Assembly: GCA_002395155.1 (NCBI GenBank) | Contig: DGWD01000045.1 | Location: 41,497 to 105,496, forward strand | DNA length: 64,000 nt | Reading direction: 5' to 3' | From: Treponema sp. UBA4267 | GTDB taxonomy: Bacteria; Spirochaetota; Spirochaetia; Treponematales; Treponemataceae | Shown: in pieces, positions 54,339 to 63,440 of the stretch | Position numbering within the stretch: the stretch's first letter is position 1 | How the letters are laid out: each line of letters begins with the position of its first letter | The notes under the pieces: generated by a model | Seen by the model: only the letters and a program-made list of their open reading frames with translations | Databases searched by the model: none | What the model was told of the DNA's origin: nothing | Made by a program: the position numbers and the translations under genes

Positions 54339-54923
54339 TTAGTCAGGTAAAGCTACCTTATATTTTTTTACCAAATCTTCTGTTGTAGGAAAAAGTTCGT
54401 AGCCCTTTTTAAGCACGTAAGAATAATTTTCGTACAAAACAGCATAAAACATTTGCTCCAGATTCATCTTATACAATCTTTCCCGATATTCATCAGTTGA
54501 TTGTGGGCGACCTGGCTCAATTTTATCTGCAATAAAAAGACACTTGGACAAATCACACATCCCCATCACACCCGAAGTATGATATGCAACAGCTTCCAAA
54601 ATATCTTTATCTTCAATACCAAATTTTTCCTTCATTAATACTGCGGCTGCCCTACCATGCAAAAGTGCAGGATTTCTTTTTTCATAAGGAATAATAGGAT
54701 TTCCATCTTTTGCAGCCAGATCAAACAATTCCTGATCCGAAAAATCCTTGCACATATCATGACCTACACCAGCTAAATAGCCAACATCAGCATCAAGAGC
54801 AAACATTCGACAAAGTCTGGCACAAGTTTCAGCAACCCTAATGGAATGTTCATATCGAGATTTTTTTACATGCTCCTGAGCAAAAATTCTTATTTCTTCC
54901 GTAAGTTTAATAATATCTTTCAT
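54339..54923 (-). CDS. yqeK: YqeK family HD-domain hydrolase
   Basis: This 194-residue HD-domain protein has SRYEHSIRVAETC, AGVGHDMCKD and LLHGRAAAVLM, then AVAYHTSG and CLFIADKIEPGR, the metal and substrate residues of YqeK. YqeK enzymes hydrolyse diadenosine tetraphosphate to ADP. It starts 3 nt after the nadD stop and precedes the LCP gene. Confidence 0.9.
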   Translation of the reverse strand: MKDIIKLTEEIRIFAQEHVKKSRYEHSIRVAETCARLCRMFALDADVGYLAGVGHDMCKDFSDQELFDLAAKDGNPIIPYEKRNPALLHGRAAAVLMKEKFGIEDKDILEAVAYHTSGVMGMCDLSKCLFIADKIEPGRPQSTDEYRERLYKMNLEQMFYAVLYENYSYVLKKGYELFPTTEDLVKKYKVALPD

Positions 54924-54926
54924 GTT

Positions 54927-55598
54927 CTAGTTCAAATTATCGTTCTTATATATAGACTTTCTTTCAATATAATCAAAAACAGCCTGGGGAACAAGATATT
55001 TATAGGAACGATTTTCTGCTATCCTTCTTCTAATTTCGGTAGATGATATTGTAATCATTCCTTCCTTCAAAAAATTATATGGATATTTAAAAGTCTCTCT
55101 ATCAAATTTTACCTGATAGTCCTTATCATAATTTCCAATTGGAATATTATTATGATTGGCAGAACCAGAAATTTGAAAATCGGCCGTCCTTGGAACAATG
55201 ATTAAGTCTGCCATTGAAACAATTTGATCAGGATTTTTCCATTTTTCAAACTGACATGCAATTTCTTCTCCCATAATCAGGCCTGGCTTCTGCTCCAACA
55301 AGCCCTTATATTTTTCTGTGATATAGGCCAGTGTATCGCATGTATACGAAAGTCCTTCCCGCCTGATTTCACAATCATCCACATCGAATAAACCAGATTT
55401 TTCTGACTGGCAAAAAGCCCTGACCATTTCTAGTCTTTGCTCCGGATTTGCCCCTTCCATAATCTGTTTGTGAGGCGGTTTACCTGTAGGAATAAATATA
55501 ACCTTATCATAGGAAAGTTCTTTTATCACACTTTCAGCAAGCATTGCGTGTCCAATATGCAGAGGATTAAAAGAACCACCTAAAATTGCAATTTTCAC
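54927..55598 (-). CDS. nadD: Nicotinate-nucleotide adenylyltransferase
   Basis: This 223-residue nucleotidyltransferase opens with GGSFNPLHIGHAMLAE (residues 7-22; HIGH-type motif) and has ISSTEIRRRI near the end. It makes nicotinate adenine dinucleotide in NAD synthesis. Its start overlaps the obg stop by 4 bp, and yqeK follows at once; nadD-yqeK pairing is widespread. Confidence 0.95.
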   Translation of the reverse strand: MKIAILGGSFNPLHIGHAMLAESVIKELSYDKVIFIPTGKPPHKQIMEGANPEQRLEMVRAFCQSEKSGLFDVDDCEIRREGLSYTCDTLAYITEKYKGLLEQKPGLIMGEEIACQFEKWKNPDQIVSMADLIIVPRTADFQISGSANHNNIPIGNYDKDYQVKFDRETFKYPYNFLKEGMITISSTEIRRRIAENRSYKYLVPQAVFDYIERKSIYKNDNLN

Positions 55599-56728
55599 TG
55601 CTCACTTCCCGGATACTGAATTCCTTCTTCATCATCATCAATATAAGCACGGGAATTCATAAATGACGACCCCATTTCTGCTGCATTAGAAGCAAAATTA
55701 TCTTCCTTCACTTCCCGTTTTTCTTTTTCATTTACAAGATTCACAATCTGATGCTGAGCATCCTTCATTCCACGTCCTTCCATAACAGAAACAGGAATTA
55801 CAGCAGTTTCAGGTTCTTTCTTTCTGATAATTTCTGCAAGTTCAACAGCGTGGTCGTAAGCACCTTCCATATCAATCTTATTAAGAAGAACAATTCTAGG
55901 TTTTTCCATCAATTCATCTGAGTAATTCTGAAGTTCATTACAGAGGGTATCATAGGCTGTCAGATAATTTTCATCAGAACAGTCAATCATAAAAATTAAA
56001 CAGGCTGTACGGGTAATATGTTTTAAGAAAGTATCTCCAAGACCAAGACCTTCCGAAGCTCCTTCAATAATTCCCGGAATATCTGCAATGATAATATCAC
56101 TTTCATCATCAATACGCAAAACTCCAAGATTTGGAATAATTGTAGTAAAAGGATAAGGAGCAATTTTTGGTCTGGCATTTGTAAAATATGTTAATAATGA
56201 TGATTTACCTGCATTTGGAAAACCAACCAGACCTACATCAGCCATAATTGAAAGTTCAAGCTTTATAAAACGAGTCTCGCCCTTCTGCCCAGGATTTGCA
56301 TGACGTGGAGCCTGATTTGTAGAGGTTTTGAAGTGAACATTCCCCCAGCCGCCATTTCCACCTTTTAGAAAAGTAAAAGATTCATCGCCCTTGGCTTTTG
56401 TAAAATCGTAGATGATTTCGTCGGTTTCGGCATCTCGAATGGTTGTTCCAGGAGGCACAGGAATTACGCAATCTTCACCGTCAGCCCCGTAACGATTCCA
56501 GCCCTGACCATCTCCACCATTTTTTGCTTTAAAACAATGCTGATGACGGATTTTTGCCAGAGTACGTAAATTTCGTTTTACACAGAAGATGACATCTCCG
56601 CCTTTTCCTCCATCGCCACCATTTGGGCCACCATGCGGAATGTATTTTTCACGACGGAAAGCGACACAGCCATTTCCTCCATTTCCGGAGCGAACTTCTA
56701 TTAATGCTTCATCTGCGAAACCTATCAT
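55595..56728 (-). CDS. obgE: Obg/CgtA GTPase
   Basis: I start at ATG 56728 (377 residues), which has an AGAGG ribosome binding site 5 nt upstream; a Met five codons earlier does not. The Gly-rich Obg fold spans about 1-155. The GTPase part has GFPNAGKSSLL, DIPGIIEGA, LNKIDM and SVMEGRG. The C-terminal 45 residues are acidic and variable. Obg acts in 50S assembly and stress control. It follows rplU-rpmA on the same strand, as usual, but a terminator separates them. Confidence 0.95.
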   Translation of the reverse strand: MIGFADEALIEVRSGNGGNGCVAFRREKYIPHGGPNGGDGGKGGDVIFCVKRNLRTLAKIRHQHCFKAKNGGDGQGWNRYGADGEDCVIPVPPGTTIRDAETDEIIYDFTKAKGDESFTFLKGGNGGWGNVHFKTSTNQAPRHANPGQKGETRFIKLELSIMADVGLVGFPNAGKSSLLTYFTNARPKIAPYPFTTIIPNLGVLRIDDESDIIIADIPGIIEGASEGLGLGDTFLKHITRTACLIFMIDCSDENYLTAYDTLCNELQNYSDELMEKPRIVLLNKIDMEGAYDHAVELAEIIRKKEPETAVIPVSVMEGRGMKDAQHQIVNLVNEKEKREVKEDNFASNAAEMGSSFMNSRAYIDDDEEGIQYPGSEQ

Positions 56729-56754
56729 ATTAACCTCTATCAAAAGATACGTCG

Positions 56755-56820
56755 AGTCAAGGCACGCTCACGCTTAAAGCCTTGACTTCGCCGTTTTGAG
56801 GGTTTTGTAATAAACCCTCA
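56755..56820. repeat. Two tandem hairpins between rpmA and obg
   Basis: AGTCAAGGC (56755-56763) pairs with GCCTTGACT (56779-56787), and TGAGGGTTT (56797-56805) pairs with AAACCCTCA (56812-56820). Both stems are perfect 9-mers. They lie in the presumed 5' leader of obg and could affect its expression. Confidence 0.6.
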
Positions 56821-56823
56821 ATA

Positions 56824-56869
56824 TAAAAAAAGCCCGGCAGATTATTCGTCAAACCGGGCATTTCAGTAA
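56824..56869 (-). terminator. Terminator of rplU-rpmA
   Basis: On the minus strand GCCCGG pairs with CCGGGC around a 26-nt loop, followed by seven T. Confidence 0.8.
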
Positions 56870-56894
56870 AGTAATTTATGCTTACTTAATCAAC

Positions 56895-57149
56895 TTATTT
56901 AGCTGCTTCAACAGATACAACTTTGTGGTTATTACATTCACCGTAAACAACCTTTCCATCTGCTGTAGCAAACAAAGAATCATCACCAGCTTTCTTTACA
57001 TTGTCGCCAGGATAGAACTTTGTTCCACGCTGCTTAAGGATAATTGAACCTGCTGTTACAGATTCTCCTGCATATTTTTTAATACCCAAATTCTTTGGAT
57101 TTGAATCGCGTCCGTTTTTTGCACCAGATCCACCACGTGTTCTTCCCAT
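56895..57149 (-). CDS. rpmA: 50S ribosomal protein L27
   Basis: This 84-residue protein has the L27 sequence GGSGAKNGRDSNPKNLGIKKY, ILKQRGTKFYPG and VVYGECNNHKVV. It begins directly with MGRTRGG and has no cleavable N-terminal extension of the Firmicutes type. It follows rplU by 23 bp. Confidence 0.98.
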   Translation of the reverse strand: MGRTRGGSGAKNGRDSNPKNLGIKKYAGESVTAGSIILKQRGTKFYPGDNVKKAGDDSLFATADGKVVYGECNNHKVVSVEAAK

Positions 57150-57172
57150 AGTAATCTCCTATCTAAAGTCTA

Positions 57173-57487
57173 TTAAGCAAGTGTGATTGATTCAACACGT
57201 ACTTTTGTGTACTGCTGTCTGTGACCAATAACACGATGATAATCTTTCTTTGACTTGTATTTGAATACTAAAACTTTCTTATCGCGGAAAGATTCTTCTA
57301 CTACTACAGTAACTTTTGCTCCCTTTACATAAGGAGTTCCAACATTGATTTTGTCTCCATCACTTGTTAAAAGAACTGTATCAATGTCAATTTTTGTACC
57401 TTTTTCAGCATCAAGCTTATCAACTGTAAGGACAAGGTCTTTTTCTGCTTTATACTGTTTGCCCTTAAATTCAATAGTTGCGTACAT
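57173..57487 (-). CDS. rplU: 50S ribosomal protein L21
   Basis: This 104-residue protein matches L21, opening MYATIEFKGKQYKAEKDL and ending with FKYKSKKDYHRVIGHRQQYTKVRV. It is the first gene of the rplU-rpmA-(obg) block and has a promoter and a leader of about 150 nt. Confidence 0.98.
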   Translation of the reverse strand: MYATIEFKGKQYKAEKDLVLTVDKLDAEKGTKIDIDTVLLTSDGDKINVGTPYVKGAKVTVVVEESFRDKKVLVFKYKSKKDYHRVIGHRQQYTKVRVESITLA

Positions 57488-57645
57488 ATAATACCTCTAT
57501 TAAAAATATATCAAATTATGAACGCCAGATGCAGCGGAAAAAAGGAAACATAATCCAACCTGCAAAAGACTGGTAAAAAGACCGGATAATGCTATAAAAC
57601 GGGGATTAAATACCACTATACCTAAAGTCTAAATACGTATCAAAG

Positions 57646-57674
57646 AATATATCAAAATTAAGATTTTTTTGCAA
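57646..57674 (-). promoter_or_regulatory. rplU-rpmA promoter with long leader
   Basis: On the minus strand TTGCAA (57669-57674), a 17-bp spacer and TATATT (57646-57651). The start site would be near 57639, leaving about 150 nt before the rplU ATG. This leader may hold ribosomal-protein control; no clear structure was assigned. Confidence 0.65.
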
Positions 57675-57748
57675 TAGAGGAAGAAGCTTTTACACAAAGT
57701 TTTGAAAGAAGACTCTTGTTGAATACATTAAAGTAGAATAATTTTACT

Positions 57749-57784
57749 GGGGATGACACTTAAGTCCGGTCATCCCCTTTTTTT
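57749..57784 (+). terminator. Strong hairpin after GH95 with T tract on the plus strand
   Basis: GGGGATGAC (57749-57757) pairs with GTCATCCCC (57769-57777), followed by seven T on the plus strand. The GH95 gene it follows is on the minus strand, where no T tract follows the stem. No plus-strand gene is seen in 57488-57748. Confidence 0.7.
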
Positions 57785-57794
57785 AGGATTTTTG

Positions 57795-60140
57795 CTAACT
57801 GACAATATGGACTTTATCTATACTCAAAGCATTTTTTCCAGGTTTAAGTGAATAATCCACCACCTTTCCGTTCTTCCATTCAAAATCAATAGTATATCCA
57901 CCCTTTATTGCAAGACCTCGCACAAAGCCAGTCTGCCAGGCAGATTCGGAAGGTAAAGCCGGCAATAATTTTACACAAACTCCATCATCATCCATCTCAC
58001 TTTGAACCAGAAGACGAAGAATTCCTGCAAGAGCCCCAAAGTTTCCGTCAATCTGGAAAGGAGGATGATTATCAAGAAGATTTGGCAAGGTAGAATGACT
58101 GAAAAGTTTTGTAATTGCCTCCAGTGCTTCATCCCCCTGCTGTAACTGTGCCCTGAAATTTATAATCCAGGCCTGACTCCAGCCGGTGTGCCCTCCACCA
58201 TTTTCAAGACGTTTCTTTAAGGTCTTTTTTGCAGCTTCAGCAAGTTCCGGATTTTTTTCCAGAGAAATAGTATGACCAGGATAAAGTCCATACAAATGAC
58301 TGATATGTCTGTGCCCAGGTTCAACTTCAGGAACTTCTGTATTCCATTCCATCAAAGAACCATCTTTATTTAATTCAGGCTTTTTCAAATGCTTCAAAAC
58401 ATAATCAAAAGCTTCAAAATCAGCTTCTTTATACGATTTACCCTTATTATCACAAACTTCATTTCCAAGGATTTTTCGGGACTTCTGAACAAAAGTGAAT
58501 AAATCTGTCAGAATCATATTGTCCATTTCACAGCCTTCTGTAAAAGCACCAACCTGCCCTGCTTTTGTGACATAAGAATTTTCTGGCGAAACTGAAGGAT
58601 TAATCACAAGATAAGGCTTTCCATCAGAAGCAGTAAGGTCGCAAGGCTGGAGAAAATCAACAAAGAAAAGACATGCTTCATGCATCAAATAATAATATCG
58701 CTTAAGAAAATCCTTATTCTGAGTATATTCATAATGTTCCCAGATATGAGTTGCAAGCCAGGCAGCACCCAAAACCCAGTAAGTACCAGGCAGCCAGTTA
58801 TCCTGAGGAGCCGCATCCCCCCAGAAATCAAGATTATGATGAATAACATAACCACGGCAACCATACATTCTCTGTGCAACTTCACATCCACGCTTATAAG
58901 CCCTTTCAAGCAAAGTAAAAAGCGGAAGTTCACACTCACTAAGACCAGTCAAATTAACAGGCCAGTAATTCATTTCTGTATTAATATTTACTGTATACTT
59001 ACTGCCCCATGGTGGATCCATATACGAATTCCAAAGTCCCTGAAGTGTCAAAGGTAACTGCCCTGGAACTCTGCTGCCAGAAATTAAAAGATAGCGGGAA
59101 AAGTTTGCATAAAGATTTACAAGATTTACATTGTCCACCGCCGCAGATTTTAACAAGTCTGGAGTTGGCAGAGAAGTTTCTTTATCATCATCGCCAATTT
59201 TTAACTCCATACGGTCCCAGTAAGATTTATATTCCACCAGATGCCAGCCAAGATAATCCTCAGCCGCTACAGAAAGGCCTTTTTTATTTACATAAGAGCG
59301 AACATCCAGAAGATTCGCCTTACACTCTTTTGCCCAGTAATTTTTCTTTATGGATTTTTCATAATCCTTTTGTGTGAGGATTTTTTTATTCCACTTCCAG
59401 GCTCTTATATCAATATAAAAAAGAACTTCATCACAAGCCTGACCAGTCAAACAGAAACCTGTAGTTCCAACCTGTCCACCAGCGGAAGAAACCCCTGCCC
59501 CAACGCAAAATGGAATTCCATGTGCATCTTCAAGGAAAATAAAACCATCTTCTGCACGAATATTATCTACCCAAATACCCCGATCCAGATAGGCACGGAA
59601 ATTTATTTTTCCTTTCTGATCTGCAGTAACATGCATAAAAATCATATCATCAATTGCAGAAATCCAAGTACGGCGGGTAAAATGAACCCCATCTTCATCT
59701 TCATAAGTGATTATAGTAGAGGCCTCTGATAAATCCAAAACTGCCTGATAAGTATCAAGACACTTCTGAACTTTTTTATGCTGTAAAGGAAAACCGCATT
59801 CAATTCCATAATTTTTTTCAGCAAAAAAGTCCACACGGAATTCTCCGGCAGTCTGGTAAACTCTTTCATTAAAACAAGTTCCACTCAAAGTTTGAAAGCC
59901 CAATTCCTGAGCTTCGTTTACCTTACCCTCTTTTATAAGCTGCCTGATTTTTGGAAGATATTTTTGAGTATCAGGATTGATTCGATCAATTGGACCTCCA
60001 GACCAGATTCCTTCTTCATTCAACTGTAAAATATCATTATTTGGATCAGCCTTTTGCATAAGTCCAAGACGTCCATTTCCTAAAGGCAGAAAAGATTCCC
60101 AGTTTTCTGGAACCTTTTTAAAAACTAATCTGTCGTTCAT
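57795..60140 (-). CDS. GH95 family enzyme (alpha-L-fucosidase-like)
   Basis: At 781 residues this is a full-length GH95 protein. The N-terminal beta domain has LPLGNGRLG and NEEGIWSGGP. The (alpha/alpha)6 barrel has NINTEMNYWPVNLTGLSE with the conserved Asn/Glu residues, HHNLDFWGDAAP, PENSYV, GHTGWSQAW and FQIDGNFG with the conserved Asp. GH95 includes alpha-1,2-L-fucosidases and alpha-L-galactosidases. There is no signal peptide, so it acts inside the cell. GGAG precedes ATG 60140. It lies 44 bp behind the propeller-cyclase gene on the same strand and is probably controlled by or with it. Confidence 0.9.
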   Translation of the reverse strand: MNDRLVFKKVPENWESFLPLGNGRLGLMQKADPNNDILQLNEEGIWSGGPIDRINPDTQKYLPKIRQLIKEGKVNEAQELGFQTLSGTCFNERVYQTAGEFRVDFFAEKNYGIECGFPLQHKKVQKCLDTYQAVLDLSEASTIITYEDEDGVHFTRRTWISAIDDMIFMHVTADQKGKINFRAYLDRGIWVDNIRAEDGFIFLEDAHGIPFCVGAGVSSAGGQVGTTGFCLTGQACDEVLFYIDIRAWKWNKKILTQKDYEKSIKKNYWAKECKANLLDVRSYVNKKGLSVAAEDYLGWHLVEYKSYWDRMELKIGDDDKETSLPTPDLLKSAAVDNVNLVNLYANFSRYLLISGSRVPGQLPLTLQGLWNSYMDPPWGSKYTVNINTEMNYWPVNLTGLSECELPLFTLLERAYKRGCEVAQRMYGCRGYVIHHNLDFWGDAAPQDNWLPGTYWVLGAAWLATHIWEHYEYTQNKDFLKRYYYLMHEACLFFVDFLQPCDLTASDGKPYLVINPSVSPENSYVTKAGQVGAFTEGCEMDNMILTDLFTFVQKSRKILGNEVCDNKGKSYKEADFEAFDYVLKHLKKPELNKDGSLMEWNTEVPEVEPGHRHISHLYGLYPGHTISLEKNPELAEAAKKTLKKRLENGGGHTGWSQAWIINFRAQLQQGDEALEAITKLFSHSTLPNLLDNHPPFQIDGNFGALAGILRLLVQSEMDDDGVCVKLLPALPSESAWQTGFVRGLAIKGGYTIDFEWKNGKVVDYSLKPGKNALSIDKVHIVS

Positions 60141-60184
60141 TTTTTACTCCATTAATTAAAACATCAAAAACTCTAAAATATTGA

Positions 60185-63100
60185 TTAATGATCAGGGAAT
60201 TCATAAGTCTTCATCATTCCCTTACCTTTTACATTTATTTCTTCCTGACGTAGATTAAGTTTATAACCATGGGCTGTAATAAGATTTACAACATCCTCTG
60301 TCATTCTAATATGTCCAGGATTACAGTTGCTTTCCATACGACTTGCAACATTTACAGTATCACCCCAAATATCATAGATAAACTTATTTTTTCCAATAAT
60401 ACCTGCAATAACATGACCAGAATTCATACCTACCCTAATTCTAAACTTTATTTTTGCAGTTTTATTGTAATCAGCCAGATCTTTATACATCTGAATTGCG
60501 AACTTTAACATTACTTCGGCATGATGTTTATTTGGAGAAGGAACTCCGCAAGCAGCCATATAAGCATCACCAATAGTTTTAATTTTTTCAACACCAAGTT
60601 TTTTTGCAGAATCATCAAAACGTTTAATAAGTGCATTTAATGCTTCTACAATTTCTGTAGCAGAATACTGACTTGTAGTATTTGTAAAACTTACGATATC
60701 GGAAAAAAGAACCGTAACATCGTCAAAGGAGTCCGCTATTGTTCCATAATCCCCCATACCCTTAGCTTTTAAACGCTGTGCAATAGAAACAGGAATTATG
60801 TTTTGAAGCAGGCGGTCAGACTCATCTTTTGCCATCTGAAGTTCAACCGTAGCCATTTGAATTTTTGTTTCAAGCTGAATCTGACGTTTTTTATCAGTAC
60901 GAATAACGACAATAAAAACAATCGCAATAATTATGATGATAAGGCCAGCAACAATCAGCCAGAACCAGACATGCTCATAAAAATATGCCTTCTGAACAAG
61001 TTTTACAGAAGCAAACATTTCAGAATAAAGACCATCTGCATTTTGACAACCAACTAAAAAAGTGTAACGACCAGGACTAAGTTTAGTAAACGATGCCACA
61101 CGGTCTGCTGTTAAAGGAGAAAAATTTTTATCAAAACCTTCCAATTTATAAGAAAAACGGATTCTTTCACTGGAAGCATAACTTAAACCTGTATATTTAA
61201 TATTAATGTGTTTTGCATCAGGAGGAATTATTACAGTATACGAATTTAAGTTTTTATAAATATTATCATCCACCTGAACTTGAACAATCTGAGCTATAGG
61301 AAAAACATCAGAAGCTTTATTCATTAAAGGATCATAGATAGCAAATCCATCAGACATGGTAAACCAAATACGACCGTGTCTATCAATCATACTTAAGGCT
61401 GTAGAATTAGGACCAGAAGATTTTAGCCCATCACTTTGATTATAAAATTTACAATCAACCTTTTTACGACTTCCATCTGCTACTTCCAACAAAGAATTGT
61501 AATCAACAGAGGCAATTCCCCTATTACTAATAAGCCAGGCATAATTGTTTTCATCAAAGATAATTTGGAAAATAGAATCAGAACCAAGACCATGTGCAGA
61601 ATTGTAATTTACAAATTTCATTGCCTTAGAAGTATTCAAAATATCAATCGCAGATCCCCTATAAAAAGAAATTCCAGAACCAGTACAAATCCAATAATTT
61701 CCATGATGATCCTGAGAAATCTTAAAAATAACATTACCAGCAAGCCCACTATCAGTATTAATCTTACGGAATATTTTTCTATCTTTCATCAGGTAAATAC
61801 CATCACCATCAGTACCAACCCAAACAATTCCATCATTATCCTGATAAAGCCACATAATATATTCACAATCGAAACCTTCTTCCAAAGAGTAATTATGAAT
61901 TGAACCAGTGGAATCAATTACAGAAAGACCTGTTGTTGTTCCAATGTAGATATCACCTTCAAAAGTTTCAATAGAAACACGAGTTTTATTCCCCGGCAGT
62001 CCGTCATCAGTAGTCCAATTTCGAATTTCTCCATCCTTATAAACAATCATTCCAGGCTTTGAATAACAGTTAACAAGAATTTCACCATGTTTTCCAAGCC
62101 CAACATGACGAACTCGAATCCCCTTACAATATTCAGTTAATTCATTTTGTATAAAAGTTTCATTTTTATAACAAAAAAGCCCGTTTCCAGCTCCAATCCA
62201 AACATTACCATCCAAATCTTCACAGATTGCATTTACAGGTGAACTTGTAGCATTCATACGGAATTTTCCAGGACTAATTTTTCCAATACCAGAGGAATCC
62301 GTAGCAACCCAAATATTCCCCTCTCTATCACCAATAATCTTATTTATAGAAGAATTCGAAAGATCATGATTCTCATCATAAACAGAAAAAACACCATCCC
62401 TATACAAAACCAAACCTTTTTCAGTACCAAACCAAAGAGAACCAGTTTTGTCACAATAGATAGTATTTGTTGGACGATAATCCAAAAAAGTTCCGGTTTC
62501 AACTTTTGAAACTTCCCCATTTTGAATCTTTACTAAACCTTCATTATTAAGAGCAATCCAAAATGCACCATTTTTATCCTGAGCAATACAAGTTGGCACA
62601 TAATCACCAAAAACATCCAAATCTTTATAATGTTGAAAACCAGAATCGGAATAAATATATAGACCATTTACTTCGTTAGTAATCATCCAGATACGATCAG
62701 CAGTATCACAATAAAGCATTTTTATAATTACGTGAGAAACGTCCTTCCCATTATCATAAACAGGAATTACAATTTGATTTTCATGATTAATATAGGCAAG
62801 ACCAGCAGCAGTACCAACCCAAATATTACCATAACGATCTTCAGTAAAACATCTAATAGAATTACTAGGCAAACCTCTATCTACAGAAATATGTTCAACA
62901 ATTTTATTTCGGGAGATACGCTGGACCCCCTCCCCGTTAGATCCAATCCACATATTGCCGCTCGAATCCTCATAGATACAACGAGCAGAAACAAAAGATA
63001 ATTCCTCATTAGTATATTTATTGGAAGGCTCAAATTCAAAACCGTCAAATTTTAAAAGACATTCATAACTACCAAAATATAAAAAACCATCCTGACCTTG

Positions 63101-63250
63101 AATAATATCAGAAACTACATTCCCGGGTAGTCCATCCGCAGTAGTCCAAATTCTAGTTACATAATTATTAAGACTAGAATATTGAGCATGCAAACATAAA
63201 CAAAACAATCCAAATATTAAACCCACAAAAAAAGATTTCTTCATCTTCAT
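60185..63250 (-). CDS. Periplasmic two-component-propeller sensor fused to adenylate cyclase
   Basis: This 1021-residue protein has a signal peptide (about 1-22). About fourteen regulator-propeller repeats follow (about 25-640; pattern D..GNIWVGT..GL). A Y_Y_Y domain (about 660-730; YTGLSYASSERIRFSYKLEGFD), one membrane helix (about 755-778), a coiled coil and a class III cyclase (about 830-1015) complete it. Cyclase residues are intact: LFSDIVSFT, KIKTIGDAYMA and YDIWGDTVNVASR (Lys and Asp favour ATP). The sensor half equals that of Bacteroides hybrid two-component glycan regulators. No Shine-Dalgarno precedes ATG 63250; Met3 is an alternative. Confidence 0.88.
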   Translation of the reverse strand: MKMKKSFFVGLIFGLFCLCLHAQYSSLNNYVTRIWTTADGLPGNVVSDIIQGQDGFLYFGSYECLLKFDGFEFEPSNKYTNEELSFVSARCIYEDSSGNMWIGSNGEGVQRISRNKIVEHISVDRGLPSNSIRCFTEDRYGNIWVGTAAGLAYINHENQIVIPVYDNGKDVSHVIIKMLYCDTADRIWMITNEVNGLYIYSDSGFQHYKDLDVFGDYVPTCIAQDKNGAFWIALNNEGLVKIQNGEVSKVETGTFLDYRPTNTIYCDKTGSLWFGTEKGLVLYRDGVFSVYDENHDLSNSSINKIIGDREGNIWVATDSSGIGKISPGKFRMNATSSPVNAICEDLDGNVWIGAGNGLFCYKNETFIQNELTEYCKGIRVRHVGLGKHGEILVNCYSKPGMIVYKDGEIRNWTTDDGLPGNKTRVSIETFEGDIYIGTTTGLSVIDSTGSIHNYSLEEGFDCEYIMWLYQDNDGIVWVGTDGDGIYLMKDRKIFRKINTDSGLAGNVIFKISQDHHGNYWICTGSGISFYRGSAIDILNTSKAMKFVNYNSAHGLGSDSIFQIIFDENNYAWLISNRGIASVDYNSLLEVADGSRKKVDCKFYNQSDGLKSSGPNSTALSMIDRHGRIWFTMSDGFAIYDPLMNKASDVFPIAQIVQVQVDDNIYKNLNSYTVIIPPDAKHINIKYTGLSYASSERIRFSYKLEGFDKNFSPLTADRVASFTKLSPGRYTFLVGCQNADGLYSEMFASVKLVQKAYFYEHVWFWLIVAGLIIIIIAIVFIVVIRTDKKRQIQLETKIQMATVELQMAKDESDRLLQNIIPVSIAQRLKAKGMGDYGTIADSFDDVTVLFSDIVSFTNTTSQYSATEIVEALNALIKRFDDSAKKLGVEKIKTIGDAYMAACGVPSPNKHHAEVMLKFAIQMYKDLADYNKTAKIKFRIRVGMNSGHVIAGIIGKNKFIYDIWGDTVNVASRMESNCNPGHIRMTEDVVNLITAHGYKLNLRQEEINVKGKGMMKTYEFPDH

Positions 63251-63339
63251 ATAAATAATTTTATATTAAATGAACATAAATTTGAACTTTTTTACATTTT
63301 TTTATCCAAAAGTTTTCTGATATTTTTAAGAAAAAAAAG

Positions 63340-63440
63340 ACTTGCGAGCCCCCAACATCCAAGCGGACTTCCGGCATTCGCTAACGCTCACAGTCCTCGC
63401 TACGCTGCGGTCTGCAAGTGCCTCCAGCCCTGGAGCGTAT
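63340..63440. repeat. GC-rich non-coding stretch next to RNA-derived repeats
   Basis: From about 63340 base composition jumps to GC-rich with several small palindromes (for example around CGCTACGCTGCGG). No credible gene is seen. It adjoins the 196-bp repeats. Between 63251 and 63340 nothing is recognised. Confidence 0.5.

Noticed and set aside
59241..59729. Plus-strand 162-residue frame
   Set aside because: Antisense to the GH95 gene, whose conserved residues cover the region.
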